A stretch of DNA of 47,657 nucleotides. Source: an uncultured Bacteroidales bacterium. GTDB taxonomy: Bacteria; Bacteroidota; Bacteroidia; Bacteroidales; P3. Within the stretch, counting starts at the first letter, position 1, and each line of letters starts with the position of its first letter. The notes under the pieces are model-generated. The model was not told the DNA's origin. It did not search any database and was given only the letters and a program-made list of their open reading frames with translations. The DNA lies in assembly GCA_900316235.1 (NCBI GenBank), contig ONCC01000014.1, forward strand, positions 1 through 47,657, in the 5' to 3' direction. Positions 7,652 to 15,639 of the stretch are shown here, piece by piece. A program made the position numbers and the translations under genes.

Positions 7652-9325
7652 ATGAAAGTTGAAGCAAGAAATATGACAATAGATAATGTCTTGGGAAAGG
7701 GGAAGTTTATAATTCCTAGTTATCAAAGAGAGTATGATTGGGACGATGAAAATATCGAAGAGTTTATTAATGACATAGAGGAATCTGATATTGGCGACAA
7801 CTACTTTATTGGCCATATGGTTTTTAATGGAGATTTTAATGGAAACACCTTTGAAGTAATTGATGGACAGCAGAGAATAACAACCATCACCATTCTTCTA
7901 TGTTGTCTAAGAGATATTTTTATTGAAAGGGGAAATCTTGATTTGGCGAACGCCATACATAATAAATATCTCTTTTCTATTGATAGAGACAATAATCCAT
8001 ATGCCATTTTGGAAAATAAAATGCCGTATCCTATTTTACAAACCAGAATTCAGAGTAAACCCGAAGATAGAGATAATACAGTTGAACCTCAGAAAAAAGG
8101 AGAGAAAAAAATTTTATCTTCCTATAATAAGTTATTAAAAAGAATTGCTGGATATAGTATTGATGATTTGAGAAAATTGCGAGATAAAATTTTGCAATTG
8201 GAAACAATTTTTGTTGCGGCAACAGGTTTAGAGGATGCTTCTACTATTTTTATGACATTAAACGCAACCGGCAAGGATTTAACCGCTTTAGATCTCGTTA
8301 AAAACTATGTTTTTAGTAAATATCCATCTATGCCACATATTGAAGAACCAAATGATAGTTGGAAAACCATTTTACAAAACACCAGTGGACTAACAAAAGA
8401 AAATGAAAAAGACAGATTCCTTAATAACTCTTTTGCATCTCGATATAAAAAGGTATCAGACTCCAAAATATATAAGGAGATTGTTAAACAATTTAAATCT
8501 GGAAAAATTGACGCAAAAAAATTCATTTCAGAATTGAAAGAGGATTCTGAAATATACAAAACGATTATTAAACCAGATCTTTCAAATTACAGTAAGACAG
8601 ATTATGATATTTATGAATCCGTAAATGCAATAATTAGTTTTTTTAAGATAGAAGTTGCTAATGCATTCTTGTTATCTCTTATTCGAGAATATAAAAAGAA
8701 TAATATTTCAAAAGGTATGACAATTATTGCATTAAATAGTATTGAACATTTTCACTTTATTAATAATGCAATTTGCTCTAAAAGATCGTCTGGATACGAT
8801 CTATTATATGCTAAATATGCGCAAGAACTTTTCCTACAAAAAACAAAACAGAAAAAGCATGAAGTAATTAAAAACTTAGTTAAGGTCTTACTCAGTAGAA
8901 TACCCGACGAGGTTGATTATAATGCAAGTTTTAACAAAAGAGTCTATTATAAGTCTACATTAACAAAACAAAAGAGTCTAGTGCAATATATACTGACCAA
9001 GATGGAAAGACGAGAAAATAAAAATGCTGTTTTAATAAATATTAGTTTAGAACACATCTATCCTGAAAAACCGAATAAAGATTGGTACAAGTTAACTAAT
9101 GACGATAATTTAATGTATATAGGAAATCTAGCTTTATTAGATAGTGGACTAAATTCAGAGATTGGCAATAAATCATATTCATTGAAGAGAAAAACGATAC
9201 TAAAAAAATCAAAAATAATAACAACTAAGAAAGTATTTGAGAACGAACAATGGAGAGAGCAGGATATAATTGACAGAACTCAAAAGATCTGTCAATATAT
9301 GTATACTGATGCATGGCGCAGGTGA
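7652..9325 (+). CDS. DUF262/DUF1524 protein, GmrSD-like type IV restriction enzyme
   Basis: The 557-residue protein opens with a DUF262 domain (FIIPSYQREYDWDDENI, then the ParB-like NTPase motif DGQQRITT near residue 70). It ends with a DUF1524 domain carrying the His-Asn nuclease signature LEHIYPEKPN near residue 466 and IGNLALLDSGLN shortly after. GmrSD and related enzymes cut modified phage DNA or act as nucleotide-dependent anti-phage nucleases. It lies 13 bases after the DpnII-like gene and interrupts the usual methylase-methylase-nuclease arrangement. It is by eye the most AT-rich gene in the island, with many AAA, ATA and TTA codons, so it was probably acquired separately. Confidence 0.85.
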   Translation: MKVEARNMTIDNVLGKGKFIIPSYQREYDWDDENIEEFINDIEESDIGDNYFIGHMVFNGDFNGNTFEVIDGQQRITTITILLCCLRDIFIERGNLDLANAIHNKYLFSIDRDNNPYAILENKMPYPILQTRIQSKPEDRDNTVEPQKKGEKKILSSYNKLLKRIAGYSIDDLRKLRDKILQLETIFVAATGLEDASTIFMTLNATGKDLTALDLVKNYVFSKYPSMPHIEEPNDSWKTILQNTSGLTKENEKDRFLNNSFASRYKKVSDSKIYKEIVKQFKSGKIDAKKFISELKEDSEIYKTIIKPDLSNYSKTDYDIYESVNAIISFFKIEVANAFLLSLIREYKKNNISKGMTIIALNSIEHFHFINNAICSKRSSGYDLLYAKYAQELFLQKTKQKKHEVIKNLVKVLLSRIPDEVDYNASFNKRVYYKSTLTKQKSLVQYILTKMERRENKNAVLINISLEHIYPEKPNKDWYKLTNDDNLMYIGNLALLDSGLNSEIGNKSYSLKRKTILKKSKIITTKKVFENEQWREQDIIDRTQKICQYMYTDAWRR

Positions 9326-9387
9326 TTCATTGATTCAAAAAAATAACATCAGCATCTATTGGTTTTTTATTATTAAATATTTTGATT

Positions 9388-9651
9388 ATGGCATGTAATA
9401 AAGATCATTCAAACATCCAAAACATCATGGTAAATCTTCCTGTAGATCAAGGTGGACGAGGAAGGCATAAATGTGCGGCATGTGCATATGAATATGGGCT
9501 AGAACTCGGACGAAATATGGCTGAACATTTTGATATAGGTCAGATTTTAGATGGTTTAGAAGATAGCCAAGCGCAAAATCAGCGACATAAGAGTCCACAT
9601 GCGGCTTTCGCACAAGGTTATTTAGATGGTATCCGTGAAGCTTATCAATAA
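9388..9651 (+). CDS. Small Cys/His-containing protein, unknown
   Basis: An 87-residue protein starting at the ATG at 9388. A glycine-rich basic stretch with two cysteines ([16 protein letters not shown], about residues 25-40) and a conserved-looking end ([19 protein letters not shown]) are its main features. I have the impression that proteins with this [13 protein letters not shown] block recur beside nuclease and restriction genes in Bacteria, but I know no assigned function. Its last 26 bases overlap the start of the DpnA-like methylase, implying translational coupling. It could be a regulator of the restriction system or a partner of the DUF262 gene; both are guesses. Confidence 0.65.
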   Translation: MACNKDHSNIQNIMVNLPVDQGGRGRHKCAACAYEYGLELGRNMAEHFDIGQILDGLEDSQAQNQRHKSPHAAFAQGYLDGIREAYQ

Positions 9652-10825
9652 TATAGAATATTCCGACTTCACCATCCTGCAAGGCGATTGCATGGAACGT
9701 CTGATGGAGATAGATGACAACTCCGTCAATACTATCTTTGCCGACCCGCCGTACTTCCTCAGCAACGGCGGCATTAGTGTCCAGAGTGGTAAGCAGGTAT
9801 GTGTGGATAAAGGCGATTGGGACAAGGGTGGTAATCCCGAATTTATTTACGAATTCAACCGCCAATGGCTGTCGCTTTGTCGCCCAAAACTCAAAGACAA
9901 CGGAACGATTTGGATAAGCGGCACACATCATAATATCCATGTAGTCATGCGCTGTCTCCAAGAGTTGGGTTACAAGGTACTGAATACCATTACTTGGCAA
10001 AAGACCGACCCTCCGCCCAATCTTTCATGCCGTTATTTCAATTTCTCCACAGAGTTGATAATTTGGGCTAGGAAAATGGAGAAAAAGCCACACAAGTTCA
10101 ATTATGAGACAATGAAACTATTGAACGGAGGACATCAAATGACAGATGTTTGGCGTATTCCTGCGGTAGGTTTATGGGAGAAGCAGCAAGGCAAACATCC
10201 GACACAAAAACCATTACGACTGCTCTATCGCATAATTCTTGCTGCCACTAATGAAGGAGACACAATTCTTGATCCATTTAGCGGCTCTGGTACGACTGGC
10301 ATTGCGGCCAATCTTCTTGGACGCAATTACATCGGAATTGAACAGGATAAACTGTTTTGCGAATTGTCATTGTATCGCAGAAAAGCGATAGAGGATGAAA
10401 AAACACGCAAAAAACTGTTTGATAAAATGCGTTCATCGTCAGAAGAAACCACCGTGCTCATCAACCATATGCGAGACACTGACCGCGAGAATGCAATGAA
10501 AACGGGAATTACATATGTGCGAGCAGGTGATGCAAAAGGCTCTTTACTGGTAAAAGAAGGTTTCGAACGATTGGGATATGTGTGTTTGCACACTAACGGT
10601 GCCAACCCAGAGTTGTTCAAACTGACAAGAAAAGGATTTCAAATTTGGACGGCGGAAGCGTTGCGTGAAAAAGGTTTTTCTGCTGAGAATGCACCATATT
10701 ATGCCGTGATGCGATTTGACTCAACAAAACAAGTGCCCTTTGACCAGCCCATCGACCTCCATAAACGACAATACACACAAGTTGCCCGCATCCAACCGTT
10801 AAGTGATTTCATAGGATTAAAGTAA
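9626..10825 (+). CDS. dpnA: DpnA-like N6-adenine methyltransferase with C-terminal extension
   Basis: Residues about 12-255 match the DpnA (M2.DpnII) type: catalytic motif [10 protein letters not shown] near residue 41, [42 protein letters not shown], and the SAM motif [10 protein letters not shown] near 215. The DPPY-before-SAM order marks a beta-class enzyme. DpnA methylates GATC and can act on single-stranded DNA, protecting incoming DNA during transformation. This protein is 399 residues, about 130 longer than DpnA: residues about 260-399 form an extra domain (starts [11 protein letters not shown], contains [14 protein letters not shown] and [10 protein letters not shown]) that I do not recognise. 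It overlaps the preceding small gene by 26 bases. Confidence 0.88.
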   Translation: MVSVKLINNIEYSDFTILQGDCMERLMEIDDNSVNTIFADPPYFLSNGGISVQSGKQVCVDKGDWDKGGNPEFIYEFNRQWLSLCRPKLKDNGTIWISGTHHNIHVVMRCLQELGYKVLNTITWQKTDPPPNLSCRYFNFSTELIIWARKMEKKPHKFNYETMKLLNGGHQMTDVWRIPAVGLWEKQQGKHPTQKPLRLLYRIILAATNEGDTILDPFSGSGTTGIAANLLGRNYIGIEQDKLFCELSLYRRKAIEDEKTRKKLFDKMRSSSEETTVLINHMRDTDRENAMKTGITYVRAGDAKGSLLVKEGFERLGYVCLHTNGANPELFKLTRKGFQIWTAEALREKGFSAENAPYYAVMRFDSTKQVPFDQPIDLHKRQYTQVARIQPLSDFIGLK

Positions 10826-10875
10826 GTGCTGGATCCAGATAAAAAAATGGGAAGGAAGTAAACAAGGAAAGTGAA

Positions 10876-11961
10876 ATGAACCGACTACTACTTATTGGAA
10901 ATGGATTTGACATAGCCCATGGTTTGAAAACAAGTTATGCTGATTTCATCAACTGGTATTGGGAACAACGTGTTACTGGGTTTAGTGGAAATCTTACTAA
11001 TGTATCAGAAGACCCTTTATGTAAGTTTGAACTATATGATAACGATATACGATGCTGGAATGTGTTCGCATTTTATCTACCACGATTTATCAATAAACCC
11101 TTAGGGAAAGATGTTATCCAATCGATAATGGAAGATACTTCACGATTTAAAGTGACACGTTCTCCTTTCTTTGAAAGAATCATTAAAAGCATCGAAACAA
11201 AAGGTTGGGTGGATATCGAGAACGAATACTATTCGACGCTCGTTCGAGAGAAAGATTACGGAGACCGAATAAAGACTTTAAATAATCATCTGGATTTCTT
11301 GCGAGAAAAGTTAATTGAATATCTAAACATAGAGAAGGTGAAGGGTTGTATTTTGCATGATGAAATCAAAGACAAAATATATCGCCCAATTGAGTCATGT
11401 GAATTATCTGTTAAGGGCAAACAAATGCCAGAAAATTACTATGCTCTCTCAAAAATCATGATGCTAAACTTCAACTATACAAGCACTCCTGAAATGTATC
11501 TGTATGACAAAGCAACGGTCAACTACATCCATGGAAAGTTGGAAGACCCACAAAGCGTTATCTTCGGATATGGGGACGAGTTGGACGAGAATTACAAGAA
11601 ACTCAAGGAACAGAATGATTTTGAATGTATGCGACAAGTGAAATCCATCCGATATCTGGAACACGACAACTACCGACGCATGCTTGATTTCATCGAGTCG
11701 GTCCCTTTCCAAGTCGTTATTATGGGGCACTCCTGTGGCAATAGCGACAGAACTTTGCTTAATACCATCTTTGAACACCGCAACTGCGTATCAATAAAGC
11801 CATATTATTACCAGAAAGACGATAAGACAGACAACTATTCCGAATTGACAATAAACATCAACCGAAACTTCAACAACCCAAAACTGATGCGCGACCGCGT
11901 GGTATGCAAAGACTACTGCGAACCACTAACTGGAGATAAGGGACTGGCTGAAATGAAATAA
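10876..11961 (+). CDS. abiH: AbiH-family abortive infection protein
   Basis: The 361-residue protein begins with the AbiH signature RLLLIGNGFDIAHGLKTSY and contains the family's later NFNYTSTPE, YIHGKLED, VIFGYGDE and IMGHSCGNSDR segments. AbiH was first found on a Lactococcus phage-resistance plasmid; how it works is not established. It is near full length with no visible break. It sits 50 bases after the methylase and 15 before an AbiC-like gene, all on the same strand, so it is part of the island's defence run. Confidence 0.85.
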   Translation: MNRLLLIGNGFDIAHGLKTSYADFINWYWEQRVTGFSGNLTNVSEDPLCKFELYDNDIRCWNVFAFYLPRFINKPLGKDVIQSIMEDTSRFKVTRSPFFERIIKSIETKGWVDIENEYYSTLVREKDYGDRIKTLNNHLDFLREKLIEYLNIEKVKGCILHDEIKDKIYRPIESCELSVKGKQMPENYYALSKIMMLNFNYTSTPEMYLYDKATVNYIHGKLEDPQSVIFGYGDELDENYKKLKEQNDFECMRQVKSIRYLEHDNYRRMLDFIESVPFQVVIMGHSCGNSDRTLLNTIFEHRNCVSIKPYYYQKDDKTDNYSELTININRNFNNPKLMRDRVVCKDYCEPLTGDKGLAEMK

Positions 11962-11976
11962 AACGAATAAAAAACA

Positions 11977-12816
11977 ATGAACAGAATATTTCGACATACC
12001 AATTGGTTCAGACAGCACAAACCGTGGATTATCTTTGCAATTGCAGTTATCTTCATAATCGCTGTTTGTCTGCTGTTTGTCTGTTTTATGAAAGAACAGC
12101 CCTGGGGTATGGATAAACGAGGGCAATTTGGTGATATGTTCGGAGTCTTAGGCGCTGTCTTCTCCGGCCTTGCTTTTGCTGGTCTTATCGTTACTCTCAT
12201 ACAGCAACACGACGACCTCAAACTCCAACGAGAAGACCTCCGCCTTCAACGCCAAGAAATCGCTCAAACCAACCTCGAACTTGCTCTTCAACGCAAAGAA
12301 ATGGAGGAGCAAAATAAAACCATTATGCTGCAACGATTTGAGACAACATTCTTTAATATGCTTAGATCTCTAAATGAAGTCCGTAATGATATAAAGTATT
12401 CTGGCGACTTTGATTTGCGTACGGGAACCACAAAGGTAATTGAAGGTAAAGATGCTATTGAACGAATATATCAATTAGGTTTTTCTCTAATAAAAAAGCA
12501 TGGATATAATGATCCATTCATAAAAAATTATATGAGTCATTATTTCCGGCATCTTATTCAGACATTAAAAATAATTGATGTTGCTAACATCCTTTCATAT
12601 CAAGAAAAATGTTACTATACTGAAATTGTAAGTTCGCACATGTCTTTACATGAAATGTGCGCATTTTTCTACTATTGTTTGTCGGATGAAGCCAAAGATA
12701 AGACAAAGATTTTGGTAGAAAAGTATGCTCTATTTAAAATTCTGAATAACGGTGAAACAATTTCTAAAGAAGAACTTTCTCTTTTTTCCGATGGTGCATT
12801 TATACAACAAATATAA
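11977..12816 (+). CDS. Putative phage abortive infection protein, AbiC-like membrane protein
   Basis: This 279-residue protein has an N-terminal membrane helix (about 15-38), the family block GQFGDMFGVLGAVFSGLAFA that includes a second hydrophobic stretch, and a coiled coil rich in Gln, Arg and Leu (about 70-115: LKLQREDLRLQRQEI). LQRFETTFFNMLRSL then leads into a helical C-terminal domain. This order is characteristic of the putative AbiC family. The protein is likely anchored in the inner membrane with the coiled coil and effector part in the cytoplasm. Fifteen-base gaps on either side argue for one transcript with AbiH and the next small gene. Confidence 0.8.
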   Translation: MNRIFRHTNWFRQHKPWIIFAIAVIFIIAVCLLFVCFMKEQPWGMDKRGQFGDMFGVLGAVFSGLAFAGLIVTLIQQHDDLKLQREDLRLQRQEIAQTNLELALQRKEMEEQNKTIMLQRFETTFFNMLRSLNEVRNDIKYSGDFDLRTGTTKVIEGKDAIERIYQLGFSLIKKHGYNDPFIKNYMSHYFRHLIQTLKIIDVANILSYQEKCYYTEIVSSHMSLHEMCAFFYYCLSDEAKDKTKILVEKYALFKILNNGETISKEELSLFSDGAFIQQI

Positions 12817-12831
12817 ACAATATAATAAAGT

Positions 12832-13128
12832 ATGGATCCTGAATACGAAAAGAAGATGAATAGTTGTGGCATCCCAAAAGGCCACGAAGTCCAAATAACC
12901 GTGAGAGAAGCCACCGGTAAGATGACACAGGGGAAAGGCGCATTACTGTGGACTAAAACCAGTATTGAATATGGCACCATGCACGCGGTAATCAAAGACA
13001 TTTACAAGACATTGCCAGAATATAGGGGTAAATATCTCAATATTGAAGTCTGGAACAAAACTATTGGACTAAAAGGGGAATGGATAAATCATCACGTTCC
13101 ATTAAATCGAATACCTAGAACATTATAA
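12832..13128 (+). CDS. 98-residue protein of unknown function ending the defence run
   Basis: I do not recognise this protein. It is 98 residues, without signal peptide or membrane helix, and looks mixed alpha/beta: VQITVREATGKM, GALLWTKTSIEYGTMHAVIKDIYKTL and YLNIEVWNKTIGLKGEW. It begins 15 bases after the AbiC-like stop with a clear ATG and its codon use matches the island, so I regard it as a real gene. Its place after a membrane effector would suit a small regulator or antitoxin, which is speculation. Confidence 0.6.
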   Translation: MDPEYEKKMNSCGIPKGHEVQITVREATGKMTQGKGALLWTKTSIEYGTMHAVIKDIYKTLPEYRGKYLNIEVWNKTIGLKGEWINHHVPLNRIPRTL

Positions 13129-13282
13129 TCCACTTTAAACTTGTGGAATGCCTGGTTGAATACGCATGTGTAAATGAATAATAGAATGTGCTAATACTTA
13201 AATGTGTAAATCTTGAACAATTGATTGCTTGAACTGTGGTCGGCGACCATGTGGAGGCAACGTGTAACAAAAATAAAACTCG

Positions 13283-13290
13283 TATCTTTG
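13283..13290 (+). promoter_or_regulatory. Promoter -7 box upstream of SGNH hydrolase
   Basis: TATCTTTG followed by CAG matches TAnnTTTG. Transcription would start near 13295, about 140 bases before the hydrolase start codon but only a few bases before a short cysteine-rich reading frame at 13299. Confidence 0.6.
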
Positions 13291-13298
13291 CAGCAGAA

Positions 13299-13430
13299 AT
13301 GGAGAATATAAAATGCGTGAATGTGCGACTGTGTGAATGCGTGAGTTACAATAAATGTTACAATAAATGTTATAGTAAATGTTACAATAATGGAGCATAC
13401 AACCCAATTTGGATGACTCGGAAACATTAA
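13299..13430 (+). CDS. Possible 43-residue cysteine-rich leader peptide
   Basis: An ATG at 13299, nine bases after the promoter box, opens 43 codons ending at a TAA five bases before the SGNH hydrolase start. The peptide has six cysteines (positions 6, 12, 14, 20, 24, 28). The last three lie in a repeated NKCY unit encoded by the tandem 12-base array. No signal peptide is present. It may be a leader peptide, a metal-binding microprotein or a chance frame in a repeat. The position between promoter and gene is the only argument for reality. Confidence 0.3.
   Translation: MENIKCVNVRLCECVSYNKCYNKCYSKCYNNGAYNPIWMTRKH
13345..13392. repeat. Tandem 12-base array, four units
   Basis: GTTACAATAAAT occurs at 13345-13356 and 13357-13368, as GTTATAGTAAAT at 13369-13380 and as GTTACAATAATG at 13381-13392. 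It lies in the predicted leader of the SGNH hydrolase transcript. The period is a multiple of three and keeps the small reading frame through it open. Confidence 0.85.
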
Positions 13431-13435
13431 ATCTT

Positions 13436-14107
13436 ATGAAGAAGCTAACACTTGTAATTCTATTTATCACTATGACTTTTTCGGGGTTTGCACAGGAGGA
13501 TTGGTTCGGCTTCAACCACTACAAGGCCGACAACGAACGTATCATCGCCAGCGGCGAGTACCCGGAGGTGGTGTTCATGGGGAACTCCATCACCGAATAT
13601 TGGGCACTCTACCACCCTGAGTTCTTCAAGCAGCACAACTACTGCGGCAGGGGCATCGGCGGTCAGACGTCGACTCAGATGCTGGCACGCTTCACGGCCG
13701 ACGTCGTCAACCTGCACCCCAAGGCGGTAGTCATCATGGCCGGCACCAACGACGTGGCGCACAACGCCTACTGGGTGGAGCCAGACAAGGTGGTGGAGAA
13801 CATCGTGGCCATGTGCCAGCTGGCACGCGCCAACGACATCGTGCCACTCATCAGCTCTATCCCACCCTGCTCCTCGTTTGTATGGAACCCCGCCATCAAG
13901 GACGCTGCACAGACCATCGTCGGCATCAACAAACGCCTGCAAGCCTATGCCGAAGCCAACGGCATCGTGTATGTGGATTACCACTCTGCCCTTGCCGATA
14001 AACGAAACGGCTTGCCGAAGGAGCTCAGCGACGACGGCTGCCACCCCAAGCCCGACACATACTACGTCATGGAAAAGCAGATAATGGAGAGACTAAGGGA
14101 GTTATAA
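13436..14107 (+). CDS. Secreted SGNH/GDSL-type hydrolase
   Basis: The 223-residue protein starts at ATG 13436 with a signal peptide (MKKLTLVILFITMTFSGFAQ). It carries the SGNH blocks in order: GNSIT (nucleophile Ser near residue 50), GRGIGGQTS, MAGTNDVAHN and DDGCHPKP with the catalytic Asp-His. Such enzymes are esterases or acylhydrolases, often acting on acetylated sugars or phospholipid-type substrates; the exact substrate cannot be told. It would act in the periplasm or outside. GC content is visibly higher than in the island to its left, so core genome seems to resume here. The in-frame extension from 13409 has no signal-peptide logic and is rejected. Confidence 0.88.
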   Translation: MKKLTLVILFITMTFSGFAQEDWFGFNHYKADNERIIASGEYPEVVFMGNSITEYWALYHPEFFKQHNYCGRGIGGQTSTQMLARFTADVVNLHPKAVVIMAGTNDVAHNAYWVEPDKVVENIVAMCQLARANDIVPLISSIPPCSSFVWNPAIKDAAQTIVGINKRLQAYAEANGIVYVDYHSALADKRNGLPKELSDDGCHPKPDTYYVMEKQIMERLREL

Positions 14108-14154
14108 GTTGAAAGTTTCAATAGTACTATACAGAAAGACTGACTAGAGGATAG

Positions 14155-14439
14155 ATGGAATACATTACTGAGAAACACAGGATATACGTTGTCGATGACG
14201 GCGAGGAGATTGGGGAAGTGACTTTCCCCGAGAGAGATGGCGTGTATGTTATCAACCACACTTACGTCGACGACCGCTACCGAGGTCAGGGCATCGCCTC
14301 GGAGTTGGTGCGGCGGGCTGTGGAGGAAATTGAACGGAGAGGCGGACGCGTGGAGGCAACCTGCTCTTATGCGCTGCTGTGGCTGGCAAGGAATCGAGGG
14401 TGCGAGATTACAAGCCCGCTGAGTTGCCCCATACAATAA
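14155..14439 (+). CDS. Small GNAT-fold acetyltransferase (YjdJ/GCN5-related type)
   Basis: A 94-residue protein of the short GNAT subfamily: HRIYVVDDGEEIGEVTFPE at the start, INHTYVDDRYRGQGIASELV as the acetyl-CoA-binding loop, and VEATCSYALLWLARN near the end. These small proteins resemble N-acetyltransferase-like Pfam family GNAT_YjdJ, whose substrates are mostly unknown. It lies 47 bases after the SGNH gene and 42 bases before PatB, with a short repeat array in the latter gap. Confidence 0.85.
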   Translation: MEYITEKHRIYVVDDGEEIGEVTFPERDGVYVINHTYVDDRYRGQGIASELVRRAVEEIERRGGRVEATCSYALLWLARNRGCEITSPLSCPIQ

Positions 14440-14443
14440 TACT

Positions 14444-14476
14444 AACACATTCACACATTGACGCATTAACACATTG
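14444..14476. repeat. Short ACACATT-type array before patB
   Basis: Four degenerate 7-9-base units (AACACATT, CACACATTG, ACGCATT, AACACATTG) fill the gap between the GNAT stop and the PatB start at 14482. Similar CACATT words make up the intergenic DNA near 3150-3275. Confidence 0.6.
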
Positions 14477-14481
14477 TCAGA

Positions 14482-15639
14482 ATGACACAATATAACTTTG
14501 ACGAGATTATTGAGCGTCGAGGCACCGACTGCTTCAAATGGGATGCACTGAAAACGTTTTTCGGGCGCGAGGATGTGACACCCATGTGGGTGGCGGATAT
14601 GGACTTCCGATCGCCCGACTTCGTAATGGAGGCCATCCGCAAGCGCTGCGAGCACGAGGTGCTGGGATACACAATGCCCTCCAAGGGGTACTGGCAAGCC
14701 GTCACCTCTTGGCTCGAAAAACATTACAACATAAAAACCACCAAGGAGAATCTACACTTCATCCCCGGCATCGTGGCGGGTATCTCATACGCGTTGCTCT
14801 GCTTAACACAGCCGGGCGACAAGGTGCTGGTGACCACACCCGTATACCCGCCATTCCTCAACCTGCCGAAAGAGAGCGGACGCACACTCGTCTGCAGTCC
14901 TTTAAAGATTGTCGATGGCCGCTTCGCCATCGACTTCGACGACTTTGTGCGCAAGGCCAAAGGTTGCAAACTCTTCATCATGAGCAACCCTCACAACCCC
15001 GCTGGGACGGTATGGGGTGCTGAGGTGCTGCAGCATATAGCAGAAATATGCGAACAGCACAAGGTCATCGTTATCAGCGACGAGATTCATGCCGACCTCA
15101 CCCTTCCGGGTCACACACATGTGAGCTATAGCTCCGTGAGTAACAAAGGAATCACCTTTATGGCCCCCAGCAAGACCTTCAATATCGCCGGTCTAGGCTC
15201 TTCTGTATGCTATATCGCCGACGAGACGTTAAGGAAACGTTTCTTCGGCTGGCTCGATGCCCTGGGCGTGGCGGGTGGAAACATCTTCGCTTTCACCGCC
15301 GCCGAGGCCGCCTTCGCCCACGGGGAGGACTGGCTGCGACAGATGCTGGAATACCTGAGCGAGAACGTGAAGACTCTCGAGCAATTCCTCACGGAACGTA
15401 TGCCCAAAGTAAAGGCTGTCCTTCCCGAGGCCTCCTACCTCGCTTGGCTCGACTTCAGCGACTACGGATACTCCCACAAAGAATTGGCAGACAAGCTCCT
15501 CAACGAAGCCAAGGTAGCCTTGAACGACGGCACCACTTTCGGCGGAAAAGACTATGAGTGCTGCTTCCGCCTCAACCTCGGCTGCCCGAAGTCGATGCTG
15601 CTTGACGCCCTGGAGCGCATAGCAGCGGCCATCAAATAA
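14482..15639 (+). CDS. patB: PatB/MalY-type PLP-dependent C-S lyase (cystathionine beta-lyase)
   Basis: The 385-residue protein is a fold-type I PLP enzyme of the MalY/PatB group. It begins NFDEIIERRGTDCFKWD, has MWVADMDFRSPD, YTMPSKGYW, a PVYPPF loop, SNPHNPAGTVW, ISDEIHADL, and the PLP lysine in APSKTFNIAGL (Lys about residue 231), then FRLNLGCP near the end. These enzymes cleave cystathionine or cysteine to pyruvate, ammonia and homocysteine or sulfide, or act as aminotransferases. It is cytosolic and full length. Its last eight bases overlap the convergent EamA gene. Confidence 0.9.
   Translation: MTQYNFDEIIERRGTDCFKWDALKTFFGREDVTPMWVADMDFRSPDFVMEAIRKRCEHEVLGYTMPSKGYWQAVTSWLEKHYNIKTTKENLHFIPGIVAGISYALLCLTQPGDKVLVTTPVYPPFLNLPKESGRTLVCSPLKIVDGRFAIDFDDFVRKAKGCKLFIMSNPHNPAGTVWGAEVLQHIAEICEQHKVIVISDEIHADLTLPGHTHVSYSSVSNKGITFMAPSKTFNIAGLGSSVCYIADETLRKRFFGWLDALGVAGGNIFAFTAAEAAFAHGEDWLRQMLEYLSENVKTLEQFLTERMPKVKAVLPEASYLAWLDFSDYGYSHKELADKLLNEAKVALNDGTTFGGKDYECCFRLNLGCPKSMLLDALERIAAAIK

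Larger units (their letters stand above)
13129..13435. other. Region between defence island and SGNH gene
   Basis: The first 110 bases hold no gene and are low in complexity, with many AATG, GTGTAAA and GAATGCG words. Bases 13243-13262 (GCGACCATGTGGAGGCAACG) match 17 of 20 bases of 3227-3246 on the far side of the island. A promoter box follows at 13283-13290, then a possible 43-codon reading frame (13299-13430) that contains a tandem 12-base array, and finally the SGNH hydrolase start at 13436. Confidence 0.6.

Noticed and set aside
13460..14044. Long antisense frame across the SGNH hydrolase
   Set aside because: The sense strand has a signal peptide and all SGNH motifs; the antisense product is Val, Ala and His rich without a pattern.
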